DNA of 64,000 nt from Amycolatopsis thermoflava N1165 (GTDB lineage: Bacteria; Actinomycetota; Actinomycetes; Mycobacteriales; Pseudonocardiaceae): contig NZ_KI421511.1 of NCBI RefSeq assembly GCF_000473265.1, positions 8,344,415-8,408,414 on the forward strand. Reading direction: 5' to 3'. A program made the translations under genes and the position numbers. Positions 50,338 through 59,285 of this stretch are shown piece by piece. Within the stretch, counting starts at the first letter, position 1; every line of letters begins with the position of its first letter. The notes beneath the pieces were generated by a model. The model saw only the letters and a program-made list of their open reading frames with translations, made no database searches and was not told the DNA's origin.

Positions 50338-51321
50338 ATGTCGAAGGAACAGGTCGGTGTGGACGGTCCCCGGTGGGCAAGCGCCGGCCTGGTGCTCCGT
50401 GGCTTCGGCCTGTACTACCCGGAAGAACAGATCTTCAACTCGGACGTGGCGGCGGTACCGGGGAACTCGATCGACACCTCGGTGCTGGGAACGGTGTCCG
50501 TGCGATCCCGTCATCGCAGCAGCGAGACCGAGACGGTCCAGTTCATGGCAGCCGAGGCGGGCAAGGCCGCGGTGAAGGACGCGGGCCTGGAACCGACCGA
50601 ACTGGATCTGCTGGTCCTGTCGAACTGGACCACACCGCCGTTCACCCCCGAATACGGGCCAGAAGTGGCAGCACTGCTCGGTACCCCGCGGACACTGGCG
50701 TTCGACATCTCGGGCGCCTGCGTCGGTTTCCTGCACGGTGTACAGACCGCGGCCGCCTACCTGCACTGCGTTCCGGAGGCGCGGCACGCGCTTGTCGTGT
50801 GCAGCGAGCAGTTCAGCAGGCGGGTCCGCCCGGGCAGCAAGGGTGAACTTGTCGCCTCGGATGCCGCGGGAGCGGTCGTCCTGAGCAAGTCCACTGAGAA
50901 GAGTGGCTTGATCGACGTGGTGTTGCACAGTGACGGTTCGCGGGCGGATGTGATCAGGGTGGCTGCGCCCCGCGGCTGGATCCGCAGCGAGTCCACCCTG
51001 CCGGACCACGCGGTCACAAGCATCGTCGACTCCTGCGCGGAGGTCTTCCGGCGCACCGGCGTGACCATGGACGAGGTCGACTGGGTGGTTCCGCACCCCG
51101 GAACGGACGTCGTGCACCGGCGGGTCCGGACCGCGCTGGAGGTCCCTGAGGAGAAGTTCATCGTGAACTTCGAGACGAGAGGGAACACCTCCAGCGCGTC
51201 CATTCCGATCGTGCTGGCCGAACAGGTCGCGGCGGGGCGGTTCCGGCCCGGCGATCTGGTGCTCAGCCCCGCGATCGGCGCAGGCTGGTACTCCGGCGCC
51301 ATGCTCTACCGGATTCACTGA
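50338..51321 (+). CDS. KAS III (FabH)-like enzyme 2
   Basis: A 327-residue FabH-type enzyme with Cys128 (ISGACVGFLHG), His253 (VVPHPGTD) and Asn283 (TRGNTSSAS). I used the ATG at 50338 behind AAGGAAAGG; a GTG at 50296 with GGGGAG would add 14 residues and overlap the preceding gene. Two adjacent but divergent FabH-like proteins could form a heterodimer or act on successive steps. The stop overlaps the next start by one base. Confidence 0.87.
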   Translation: MSKEQVGVDGPRWASAGLVLRGFGLYYPEEQIFNSDVAAVPGNSIDTSVLGTVSVRSRHRSSETETVQFMAAEAGKAAVKDAGLEPTELDLLVLSNWTTPPFTPEYGPEVAALLGTPRTLAFDISGACVGFLHGVQTAAAYLHCVPEARHALVVCSEQFSRRVRPGSKGELVASDAAGAVVLSKSTEKSGLIDVVLHSDGSRADVIRVAAPRGWIRSESTLPDHAVTSIVDSCAEVFRRTGVTMDEVDWVVPHPGTDVVHRRVRTALEVPEEKFIVNFETRGNTSSASIPIVLAEQVAAGRFRPGDLVLSPAIGAGWYSGAMLYRIH

Positions 51322-52136
51322 TGACGAGCGGTCCGGTGGCGCCCAGTACCAGCGGCAGCGTGCTGGTGGTCGGCGGCAGTAGCGGAATCGGTCTCGCGAC
51401 CGCACTCGTGCTGGCCGAGGCGGGACGTCGTGTGCTCGTGGCAGCCCGGGGCGGTGAGCGCCTGGCCGAGGTGGCGGAGGTCGCTGAGCGCAAGAAGCTC
51501 CCCCTGGAGACCAGGGTGGTCGACGTGCGGAGCGAGCGGAGCGTGGACGCGCTCTTCTCCACTCTCGATGAGGCAGGCGAGCCGGTCACGGCGTGCGTGA
51601 ACACAGCGGGGCGGAACTTGTCCCGCAGGTTGCTCGGGCCGCCCGGCGACGACGGCGGGCAGTGGCTGATCCACTCGGAGCGGGACTGGCAGGACACTCT
51701 GGACCTCAACCTGACCGGTACGTTCCGGGTGGCGCGGGCGGCGGCGCTGCTGTTCGCGAGCCGGCGGCGCAGCGGGGTGATCGTCACGGTAGCCAGCTCG
51801 ACCTGGCGCGGGTCATGGGGACAGCCCGCGTACGCGGCGGCGAAGGCCGGAATCGTGTCCCTGACGCGGAGCCTGGCGCTCGAACTGGCAGACCACGGAA
51901 TCCGGGTCGTGTGCGTGGCGCCCGGCGTGATCGACGGCGCCGCGCTGCGGGACAAGTGCGCGCGGAAGCCCGCGCACGCCGCTCACATGGCGCGGTTGCG
52001 CGAACACATCCCGCTGCAGCGGTTCGCGAGGGAGTCCGAGGTCGCGCGGACCATCGTGCACGCGATCGACAACGAGTACCTGACCGGCAACGTCCTGGAG
52101 GTGGATGGCGGTGGCTTTCCCGGCCGCATCACGTGA
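51321..52136 (+). CDS. short-chain dehydrogenase/reductase
   Basis: A 271-residue SDR. The cofactor motif VVGGSSGIG lies at residues 16-24 and the active-site YAAAK near 173; Ser lies in TVASSTW. It likely reduces a beta-keto group or oxidises a hydroxyl of an intermediate from the surrounding condensing enzymes. The gene's last 32 bases overlap the next SDR gene. Confidence 0.9.
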   Translation: MTSGPVAPSTSGSVLVVGGSSGIGLATALVLAEAGRRVLVAARGGERLAEVAEVAERKKLPLETRVVDVRSERSVDALFSTLDEAGEPVTACVNTAGRNLSRRLLGPPGDDGGQWLIHSERDWQDTLDLNLTGTFRVARAAALLFASRRRSGVIVTVASSTWRGSWGQPAYAAAKAGIVSLTRSLALELADHGIRVVCVAPGVIDGAALRDKCARKPAHAAHMARLREHIPLQRFARESEVARTIVHAIDNEYLTGNVLEVDGGGFPGRIT

Positions 52137-52956
52137 AGAACCCGGCGCAGGCGAGCGCTTCGAAGGGCAGGTCGCGCTCGTCACCGGTGGTGGCAGCGGA
52201 ATCGGGCTGGCGGTCGCCGAGGTCCTGGCGGCAGGCGGCGCGTCTGTCGGGCTGCTCGGCCGGAACCTGGAGCGCCTGCGCACGGCGGAGAAGAAGATCG
52301 TCGCAGCCGGTGGTGAGGCGATGGCCTGCCCCGGTGACGTGCGGGACCTGGATTCGGTGCAGTCCGCGGTCGCCGAGGTGGAGCAGCGGTACGGGCCGAT
52401 CACCTTCGCGGTCAACGCGGCGGGCACCGGGGTGGGGCAGAAGTACCTGTGCGACCAGGACGAGGAGTCCTGGCTGCGCACGATCGACACCAACCTCAAC
52501 GGGTCCTTCCGGTTCTGCCGGGCCGTGGTGCCGGGGATGATGCACCGCCGGCGCGGATCGATCGTCCTCGTCTCGAGCGCGGCCGGTAAGCGCGGAGTTC
52601 CCGCGAACACCGCGTACTCGGCCTCGAAGTGGGGCCTCAACGGCCTGGTCCGGTCGCTGGCGCTGGAGGTGGGACCCGCACACGTGCGGGTCAACGCCGT
52701 CTGCCCGGGCTTCACCGACACCGAGATGGTGCGCGACGAAAGCCTCTTCGGCGGGGACTTCATGGACAGCGTGCGCCGGCACGCCGGTCCGCCGGACCTG
52801 ACCTGGGAACGCTACTGGCGGAGCACGGTCAAGCAAACCGCGCTCCGGCGCCTCATCGACGCGGAGGAGGTGGCCGAGATGACGGCCTTCCTGCTCAGCG
52901 ATCACGCCCGATCGATCACCGGCCAGTCGTACTCCATCGACGGCGGCCTGCCCTGA
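52105..52956 (+). CDS. short-chain dehydrogenase/reductase
   Basis: A 283-residue SDR with VTGGGSGIG (about 27-35), NAAGTG and the active-site YSASK. An insertion of about 20 residues (DFMDSVRRHAGPPDLTWERY) covers the substrate site and sets it apart from the preceding SDR. The ATG at 52105 overlaps the previous gene by 32 bases; a GTG at 52111 is an alternative. It is part of the ketosynthase operon. Confidence 0.9.
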   Translation: MAVAFPAASREEPGAGERFEGQVALVTGGGSGIGLAVAEVLAAGGASVGLLGRNLERLRTAEKKIVAAGGEAMACPGDVRDLDSVQSAVAEVEQRYGPITFAVNAAGTGVGQKYLCDQDEESWLRTIDTNLNGSFRFCRAVVPGMMHRRRGSIVLVSSAAGKRGVPANTAYSASKWGLNGLVRSLALEVGPAHVRVNAVCPGFTDTEMVRDESLFGGDFMDSVRRHAGPPDLTWERYWRSTVKQTALRRLIDAEEVAEMTAFLLSDHARSITGQSYSIDGGLP

Positions 52957-52985
52957 CCCGAGCGCACTCACGAACTGGAGCCGTG

Positions 52986-54263
52986 ATGTTCCCGACCCAA
53001 GGCGCCTGGAAACCCGTCACGGTACGGGGAGCCGGTTTCGCGTTGCCCGGTGCGGACCGCCCGTGCCACGACTACAAGGAGTTCGCCGATTCGGTGATGG
53101 CCGGATCCTGCGCCATCACGCCGTTCGAGCTGGCGGGGACACCCATCCGGGTCGCCGGTCAGGTGCCGGGCACCGGGGCGGAGACCCTGGACCTACCCGA
53201 TCGCCTGGTCTCGAGACTGCCGCGGGCGAGCAGGCTGGCGCACACCGCGGTGGCCAACGCACTCGACCACGCCGAGCTGACGGCCGCCGAGATCAGCCGC
53301 CGGGACGCGGTGCTGATCGTGACGTCGTTCCAGTTCGCCCTGCAGGAAACGGCTGTGCTGCTCGACCGGTTCGCCGAGGCCGGTCCGGCGGGCGTCGCCT
53401 TCGATTACTGGTCCAAGGTGGCACCGGGCAGCATCGCGTCCGGGCTGTGCACCAACCTCGGGCTGGACATCCCCACCCTGACGCTGACGGGCGGGTGCAG
53501 CACCTCGTTGCGGGGGTTCGAGCTCGCCGCGAGCATGGTCGCGCGGGGCGAGGTCGAGTACGCGGTCGTCGTGGGTGCGGACACGATCCTGGAGCCGCTC
53601 TACCTGTCCGCGACGGGTTACGCCGGCCGATCCGGCCACCGCGCTTCATCCATTTCGGACGATCCGGCGGACGTCCGGCCGCACGACGCGGTGCAGACGG
53701 GCAACGCGCCGGCGGAAGGTGCGGCCGCCACCGTGCTGACGTCCACCCGGAACCCCGGCGGCGGGGTGGACGCCGCCGTCGAGTTCATCGGGTTCTCGTC
53801 CCGCAACGGGGGCGGCAATCCCATGGGCCTGGGCGATCCGAAGAGGTGCGCGGCCGACATCCGGCGCCTGCTGGCCGTCGGCGGTGTGAGCCTCGGTGAT
53901 CTGGCCTTCTTCTGCGACTTCGCCGAGGGCAACCGCCAGCTCGAGGATTTCCTGTGCGAGACCCTGGTCACCCTGCGCGCCGCTCTTGCCGACGACGCGC
54001 CGCTCACGCTGACCTCGCAGGAAGCGTGTTACGGCCACCTGCCCGGCGCGGCCGGGCTGCTCAAGGTACTCGCGAGTCTGGTGATGCTGACGGAGAACCG
54101 GGTCGCCCCCACCGCGAACCTGGTGAACCCCTATCCCCGCTTGCCCGCGCGCGCTCTGGCTGGTAGTTCCGAGCGGATTGCCGACAATGGCCGGCGGACG
54201 GCGATGACGGTGGGCCTTTCCGGTGGCGGCGACACGACGTCGCTGCTGCTCCGGCTCGCCTGA
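52986..54263 (+). CDS. KAS II-like protein lacking one catalytic His
   Basis: A 425-residue beta-ketoacyl-synthase homologue. Cys171 (LTGGCSTSLRG) and the last His, His351 (CYGHLPGAAGLL), are conserved. Where normal enzymes have an HGTGT box, this one reads CDFAEGNRQLED (310-321), with no His. Normal decarboxylative condensation needs both His residues, so it may condense without decarboxylation, transfer acyl groups, cleave C-C bonds, or act as a chain-length-factor-like partner of the intact KAS. The ATG at 52986 follows GGAG. Confidence 0.85.
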   Translation: MFPTQGAWKPVTVRGAGFALPGADRPCHDYKEFADSVMAGSCAITPFELAGTPIRVAGQVPGTGAETLDLPDRLVSRLPRASRLAHTAVANALDHAELTAAEISRRDAVLIVTSFQFALQETAVLLDRFAEAGPAGVAFDYWSKVAPGSIASGLCTNLGLDIPTLTLTGGCSTSLRGFELAASMVARGEVEYAVVVGADTILEPLYLSATGYAGRSGHRASSISDDPADVRPHDAVQTGNAPAEGAAATVLTSTRNPGGGVDAAVEFIGFSSRNGGGNPMGLGDPKRCAADIRRLLAVGGVSLGDLAFFCDFAEGNRQLEDFLCETLVTLRAALADDAPLTLTSQEACYGHLPGAAGLLKVLASLVMLTENRVAPTANLVNPYPRLPARALAGSSERIADNGRRTAMTVGLSGGGDTTSLLLRLA

Positions 54264-54302
54264 GGTGCACTCCCGCCGGCCGGACCGAGGAGGAGGACAG
54301 CC

Positions 54303-55415
54303 GTGGCGGGACCGTTGTGCGGGTTGCGCGTTCTGGAGCTGGGAGGGATCGGCCCGGGGCCCCACGCGGCCATGCTCCTGGCCGATCTGGGGGCGGAGGT
54401 GGTCCGTGTCGAGCGGCCCAGGGGTGGTCTGCGTGTGGTGCCCGAGGGCGCCGATGACTGGCTGCTGCGCGGTCGGCGCTCGATCTCGGCCGACCTGAAG
54501 CACCCGGAGGGACGCGACCTCGTGCTCGCGCTCGCCGAGAAGGCCGATGTGCTGATCGAAGGCTTCCGGCCGGGGGTCGCCGAGCGGCTGGGCGTCGGCC
54601 CGAAGGAGTGCCTGGACCGCAATCCTGGCCTGGTCTACGGCCGCATGACCGGCTGGGGGCAGGACGGGCCACGGGCCGACCGGGCCGGGCACGACATCAA
54701 CTACCTCGCCGTGACGGGCGTGTTGAACGCCATCGGCACGGCCGGCGCGCGTCCGACGCCGCCTCTGAACCTGGTCGGGGACTTCGGTGGTGGATCCCTG
54801 TACCTCGTCCTGGGCGTCCTGTCGGCGTTGTGGGAACGCGGGCGCTCGGGCAGCGGGCAGGTGGTCGACGCGGCGATCGTCGACGGCGTCACGTCGCTGG
54901 CGCAGGGGGTGTGGGCACTGCGCGGCGTCGGCCAGTGGCGGGACGAGCCGGCGTCGAACCTGGTCGACAGCGGGGCCCCCTTCTACGACACCTACCGGTG
55001 CCGCGACGGCCGGTACGTCGCGGTGGGTGCGATCGAGCCGCAGTTCTACGCCCAGCTCGTCGACGGGCTCGGACTGGGCGACGCCGATCTGCCGGACCAG
55101 CTCGACCGCTCCGGGTGGCCGCGTCTGCGGCAAGCCTTCCGGCAGGCCTTCGAGACGCGGAGCCGTGACGAGTGGGCCGAGCGGTTCGCCGGCGTCGACG
55201 CGTGTGTCACACCGGTGCTCGACTTCGCGGAGGCGGTCGACGAACCGCAGCTCGCCGGGCGCGGCACGATCGTCGAGCTGGGCGGGGTCCGCCAGGCCGC
55301 GCCGGCGCCGAGGTTCTCCCGCAGCGCACCGGACCTCCCAGAGGCACCGCGAAAGCCAGCGGCGGACACCGAGGCCGTGTTGCGGGCTTGGGGCGTGCGT
55401 CACCCGGCTGGGTGA
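54303..55415 (+). CDS. alpha-methylacyl-CoA racemase-type CaiB family enzyme
   Basis: A 370-residue family III protein of the racemase branch. [11 protein letters not shown] holds His130 and LVGDFGGGS holds Asp160, the two bases of alpha-methylacyl-CoA racemase. [20 protein letters not shown] is also typical. It should interconvert 2R- and 2S-methyl (or alkyl) acyl-CoAs, which implies that the operon's substrate carries an alpha branch and is bound to CoA. The GTG at 54303 follows GAGGAGGAC. It ends the ketosynthase operon. Confidence 0.9.
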   Translation: MAGPLCGLRVLELGGIGPGPHAAMLLADLGAEVVRVERPRGGLRVVPEGADDWLLRGRRSISADLKHPEGRDLVLALAEKADVLIEGFRPGVAERLGVGPKECLDRNPGLVYGRMTGWGQDGPRADRAGHDINYLAVTGVLNAIGTAGARPTPPLNLVGDFGGGSLYLVLGVLSALWERGRSGSGQVVDAAIVDGVTSLAQGVWALRGVGQWRDEPASNLVDSGAPFYDTYRCRDGRYVAVGAIEPQFYAQLVDGLGLGDADLPDQLDRSGWPRLRQAFRQAFETRSRDEWAERFAGVDACVTPVLDFAEAVDEPQLAGRGTIVELGGVRQAAPAPRFSRSAPDLPEAPRKPAADTEAVLRAWGVRHPAG

Positions 55416-55486
55416 ATCCGATCTGAGGCGGACGAGACCCGTCACCTGTTCGAGCGGGCGGCATTGCCCCTGTCCGCCGGTTCCAT

Positions 55487-55500
55487 TATGAACGTTCATA
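55487..55500. promoter_or_regulatory. TetR-type operator, perfect palindrome
   Basis: TATGAAC-GTTCATA is a perfect 14-base palindrome, 162 bases before the serine hydrolase gene. Closely related palindromes stand before the tetR gene (58538-58557) and the SDR gene (60299-60310). A degenerate copy, ATGAACGATCGTTGA, follows at about 55580-55594, nearer the hydrolase start. Confidence 0.75.
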
Positions 55501-55661
55501 CAGCTGAGGCCAGCCGCGCCACGTGGGCGTACTTTGCGCGCCCCACTTCGTACGCAGGCCCTCACCTGAACAGCCGTATATGAACGATCGTTGACAACGG
55601 CCGGTCTGGTCGGGTTGAGTACCCGGCCAGACCGACCCTGTCAGGAACCGGAGAGGCATCG

Positions 55662-57212
55662 ATGAAGCTGTCACTCTCGCGCCGGTGGGCCGTGCTCGCC
55701 GGTGTGCTGACCGCGGCGCTGGTCGCGACCGCCTTCGCGGCGGTCGCTCCGGAGCGCGCCACTGCCGCGAGCGGAACCAGGTGCGCGGACGCCGGCGACC
55801 GGTACGAGACCGCGCGCCCCGAGCAGGTCGGTCTCGATCCCGTCACCCTTGGACACGCGCTGAACCTCCTCTCGGTCAACGGGTCCGAGACGGTGCAGGT
55901 CTACCGGCACAACTGCCTTGTCGGGACGGGGATCTTCGACCCGCTGCTCGGTCACGTACCGGGCAACAACTGGAGCCAGACCAAGACGATCACCGCCCTG
56001 CTCGCCGGCCGGGCCGCCACCCTCGGCCTCCTCTCCGTCGACGATCCGATCGGGAAGTACCTTCCGCCGGGCCTTGGGGACGAATCCCACCGCGCCGTCA
56101 CCGTCCGCCAGTTGCTGACCCAGACCAGCGGCATCAGGGCGAACTGGACGCGTGAGCTGAACCTCGCGATGCCCGACCGCGTCCGCGAGTTCCTGTCCCT
56201 GCCGTTCGACCACCAGCCCGGAACCTTCTACCGGTACTCGCAGACCGGGCCGTCCGTGGTGGCCTACGTGGTGCAGCGCGCGGTCGGTGAGGACCTCCAG
56301 GACTTCGCGCAGCGCGAGCTCTTCGGCCCGGTCGGCATCCCCCGCGCCCACTGGTTCTGGCTGCGGGACCGCGCAGGCAACACCGACGGCTGGTCCAACC
56401 TGTTCCTGCCCGGACACGACTTCGGGCGGATCGGTCAGCTGCTGGCCAACAACGGCACCTTCCACGGAAAGCGGCTGATCTCCGAGAGCTACCTCCGCGA
56501 ACTGCGCACGCCGAGCCCGACCAACCCCGGCTACGGCTACCTCACCTGGCTCAACGCCGGCCCGTACTGGATCACCCCGTCCGCGTTCGCGTCCACACGC
56601 AACCCGGCGCCGATGATCGCCAGTGCTCCCGCCGACATGTACTTCTCCTACGGGTTCTTCGGCCAGCACGTCTTCGTGATCCCCGGGCTGGACATGGTGG
56701 TGACCCGCTCGAGCGGGACGCTCAACTGGCCACCGAGCCGGCTCGACGCGGGCGATCCGCTCACTGCCGTCGCGCCGGGCCAGACCACCCGCGTCGAGTA
56801 CGAGTTCTTCCGCCTCCTGACGCAGTCCGTCGTCACTCCCCGGCAGCCGGCTCCGCCGCCCTACGTCGCGCCGAAGCCGGGTGCGGTCGACCCGAGCCTG
56901 TTCGTCAGCGTGCCCGACAACCTCGCGGTGGCGCAGCTGGGCCCGAACGCTCCGAAGGGCTGCACGATCTTCGGGTGCGGCGGAAAGCTGGCCGCGGCCG
57001 GCACCATCCGGTCCCTGATGGACGTTCCGCGCACCGGTTTCGCGGCGCTGACCGCTCTTCCGGCCGGCACCGCGCAACTGGCGCGGCAGGTGCCCGATCT
57101 GTTGCCGCGCCTGCTGGACGGCTGGCAACAGACGGCACGCATCGCGGGTGAGCAGCTTCCGGCGGCGCTTCCGGCGCTGCTGGCGTCCCTCCAGCAGTCG
57201 GTTGGGGGATGA
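55662..57212 (+). CDS. exported serine hydrolase of the beta-lactamase/esterase fold
   Basis: A 516-residue protein with a signal peptide (residues 1-36, hydrophobic core WAVLAGVLTAALVATAF, Ala-rich cleavage region). The SxxK nucleophile motif is Ser105-Gln-Thr-Lys108 (NNWSQTKTI). TFYRYSQTGPS likely supplies the active-site Tyr. Pro-rich and helical segments at the C-terminus extend beyond the usual domain. Such proteins are esterases, amidases or peptidases outside the membrane. The TetR operator 160 bases upstream makes it a likely member of that regulon. Confidence 0.87.
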   Translation: MKLSLSRRWAVLAGVLTAALVATAFAAVAPERATAASGTRCADAGDRYETARPEQVGLDPVTLGHALNLLSVNGSETVQVYRHNCLVGTGIFDPLLGHVPGNNWSQTKTITALLAGRAATLGLLSVDDPIGKYLPPGLGDESHRAVTVRQLLTQTSGIRANWTRELNLAMPDRVREFLSLPFDHQPGTFYRYSQTGPSVVAYVVQRAVGEDLQDFAQRELFGPVGIPRAHWFWLRDRAGNTDGWSNLFLPGHDFGRIGQLLANNGTFHGKRLISESYLRELRTPSPTNPGYGYLTWLNAGPYWITPSAFASTRNPAPMIASAPADMYFSYGFFGQHVFVIPGLDMVVTRSSGTLNWPPSRLDAGDPLTAVAPGQTTRVEYEFFRLLTQSVVTPRQPAPPPYVAPKPGAVDPSLFVSVPDNLAVAQLGPNAPKGCTIFGCGGKLAAAGTIRSLMDVPRTGFAALTALPAGTAQLARQVPDLLPRLLDGWQQTARIAGEQLPAALPALLASLQQSVGG

Positions 57213-57255
57213 ACACGGGGCGCACGACGGAGTGCGTCCGAGGAAAGGAAGTCCG

Positions 57256-58473
57256 ATGATCGGTGGTAGCTGTGCGGAAGGGTTCTCGCGCGTTCGCGAG
57301 GAGTTCGAGCGGAACTTCGCCGACCGCGGGGAGGTGGGCGCCTCGGTCTGCGTGATGATCGACGGCGAACCGGTGGTGGACCTGTGGGGTGGCGTCGCCG
57401 ATCGGGAGACCGGCCGCCCGTGGGAGCAGGACACCGCGAGCGTGATCTTCTCCTGCACCAAGGGGGCGACCGCGCTGTGCGCACACGTGCTCGCGTCCCG
57501 CGGGCAGCTGGACCTGGCCGCGCCGGTCGCCCGCTACTGGCCCGAATTCGGCCAGTCGGGCAAGGAGGACATCACGGTCGGAATGCTCTTGACCCACCAA
57601 AGTGGACTTCCAGTGATCAGCACGCCGTTGCCTGACTGCGCCTTCTTCGACTGGGACCGGATGATCGCCGCTCTCGAGGTGGAGAAGCCCGCGTGGGAGC
57701 CCGGAAGCAGGCACGGTTACCACGCCCTGACCTTCGGCTGGCTGGTCGGCGAACTGGTCCGGCGCGTGTCCGGCAGGTCGCTCGGCGAGTTCTTCCAGCA
57801 GGAGGTCGCCGAGCCGCTGGGCCTCGACTTCTGGATCGGGTGCCCGGAGGAGGTCGAACCCCGGCTCGCGCCGATGATCTTCCCGGAGCCGCGGGAGGGC
57901 GACGAGCCGTCGCTCTTCATGACCATGGCAGCGACCAAGCCGGAATCCATTCCCGGTCAGATCTTCGCCAACTCCGGCGGGTACATGCTGCCCGGGCCGA
58001 CCGGGTTCGACTCCCGCGAGGCGCACGCTGCCGAGATCGGGGCCGCGGGCGGGATCAGCAACGCCCGTGGCCTCGCCGGCATGTACGCGCCGCTGGCGTG
58101 CGGCGGCGGCCTCGCGGGGGTGGAACTGGTGGACCGGCGCGCGCTGACGCGGATGACGACGACCATGTCGGCGGGGCACGACGAGACGTTGCTGATCGGC
58201 AGCCGGTTCTCGGCAGGCTTCTTCCGGTCGATCGACAACCGGCACCGTCCCTACGGCTTGCGCGACAGTGTCATCCTGTCCCAGGACGCCTTCGGCCACC
58301 CCGGTTTCGGCGGCAGCATCGGCTTCGCCTCGCCTGCCGACCGCATGTCCTTCGGCTACACGATGAACAACATGGGGCCTGGCACCCTGCTCAACGAGAG
58401 GGGGCAGAGCCTGGTCGACGCCGTGTACCGCTCGCTCGGCTACACCGATGACAGCGCGGAGGTGTGGTGCTGA
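57256..58473 (+). CDS. serine hydrolase, EstB-like beta-lactamase family
   Basis: A 405-residue cytoplasmic hydrolase of the class C beta-lactamase fold. SxxK is Ser66-Cys-Thr-Lys69 (IFSCTKGAT), Tyr lies in HGYHALTFGWLVGEL, and HPGFGGSIGF resembles the third (HxG) motif. EstB-type members are esterases with little lactamase activity. It follows the exported relative by 43 bases. The ATG at 57256 is preceded by AAAGGAAG. Confidence 0.9.
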   Translation: MIGGSCAEGFSRVREEFERNFADRGEVGASVCVMIDGEPVVDLWGGVADRETGRPWEQDTASVIFSCTKGATALCAHVLASRGQLDLAAPVARYWPEFGQSGKEDITVGMLLTHQSGLPVISTPLPDCAFFDWDRMIAALEVEKPAWEPGSRHGYHALTFGWLVGELVRRVSGRSLGEFFQQEVAEPLGLDFWIGCPEEVEPRLAPMIFPEPREGDEPSLFMTMAATKPESIPGQIFANSGGYMLPGPTGFDSREAHAAEIGAAGGISNARGLAGMYAPLACGGGLAGVELVDRRALTRMTTTMSAGHDETLLIGSRFSAGFFRSIDNRHRPYGLRDSVILSQDAFGHPGFGGSIGFASPADRMSFGYTMNNMGPGTLLNERGQSLVDAVYRSLGYTDDSAEVWC

Positions 58474-58537
58474 TCCGCGTGTGCCAGGTCACAGGTCGTC
58501 GTGTCCGCGGGTTCCGGTAAGGTTGGCGACGCGGTCG

Positions 58538-58557
58538 ATGTATGAACGATCATACAT
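58538..58557. promoter_or_regulatory. TetR operator at the tetR promoter
   Basis: ATGTATGA-ACGA-TCATACAT has perfect eight-base arms. It ends 71 bases before the chosen tetR start and shares the TATGAAC core with the palindromes at 55487 and 60299. Autoregulation is likely. Confidence 0.75.
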
Positions 58558-58628
58558 CCCGGTGGCGGGGCCCAACTGGCCCTGCCACCGGGCGTACGGC
58601 CCAGGTGCACGGAAGTCGGTGGGAAGCG

Positions 58629-59246
58629 ATGGGGACGCCGGTCAGGTCGCGGAGCAGGAACGGGCAGCACCCGCGGGTCCGGCTACAGGAGGCGGGCACG
58701 CGCCTGTTCTACAACAAGGGGTTTCACGCGACGTCCGTGCGGGACATCACGGAGGCCTGCGGCCTCACCCCCGGCGCGCTCTACAACCACTTCGGCTCCA
58801 AGGAAGAGCTGCTGTACTCGATCATCCTGGACGGGCACGCCGCGCTCGACCGCATGCTCGACGCGGTCCGCGCCGACGCGCCCGCGCCCGAGCGCCTGCA
58901 CGGCTTGATCGAGGCCTTCGTGCTGCACCACACGCGCTACCGCAAGGAAGCCGTGGTGGGCGACGAGTGGCGCGCGCTCGACGAGGAACACCGTGACGAA
59001 GTGCGCCGGCTCCGGCTCGGTATCCGGGCCAGGGTCTCCGATGTCATCCGCGAAGGTGCCGCGGCAGGCGCCTTCGAACTGCCCAAGGTGCCCAACGGCG
59101 ACCCGGTGCGGATGGCCGCCACTGCCGCGCTCGACATGTCCTTCCGGGTGGCCGGCTGGTTCAGTCCGGACGGCCCGGTGTCGGACACCGCGTTCGCGGC
59201 CTTCTACGCCGATCTCGTCCTCCGTTCGATCAGCAAGGTTCGCTGA
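58629..59246 (+). CDS. TetR-family transcriptional regulator
   Basis: A 205-residue TetR protein. The helix-turn-helix region is GTRLFYNKGFHATSVRDITE, then ACGLTPGALYNHFGSKEELL, as in KstR2/FadR-like regulators of lipid and terpenoid catabolism. I chose the ATG at 58629 (GGGAAG upstream). An ATG at 58542 lies within the operator and would add 29 unlike residues. The C-terminal domain is ligand-binding, probably for an acyl-CoA. It likely represses the hydrolase genes upstream, itself, and the SDR genes downstream. Confidence 0.9.
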   Translation: MGTPVRSRSRNGQHPRVRLQEAGTRLFYNKGFHATSVRDITEACGLTPGALYNHFGSKEELLYSIILDGHAALDRMLDAVRADAPAPERLHGLIEAFVLHHTRYRKEAVVGDEWRALDEEHRDEVRRLRLGIRARVSDVIREGAAAGAFELPKVPNGDPVRMAATAALDMSFRVAGWFSPDGPVSDTAFAAFYADLVLRSISKVR

Positions 59247-59285
59247 GACCGGTCCCGGCCTCTTCGCGAACCGGAGAGGTGATGC

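Noticed and set aside
58542-58628. Upstream ATG for the TetR gene
   Set aside because: It lies inside the 20-base palindromic operator, and the added 29 residues are not TetR-like.
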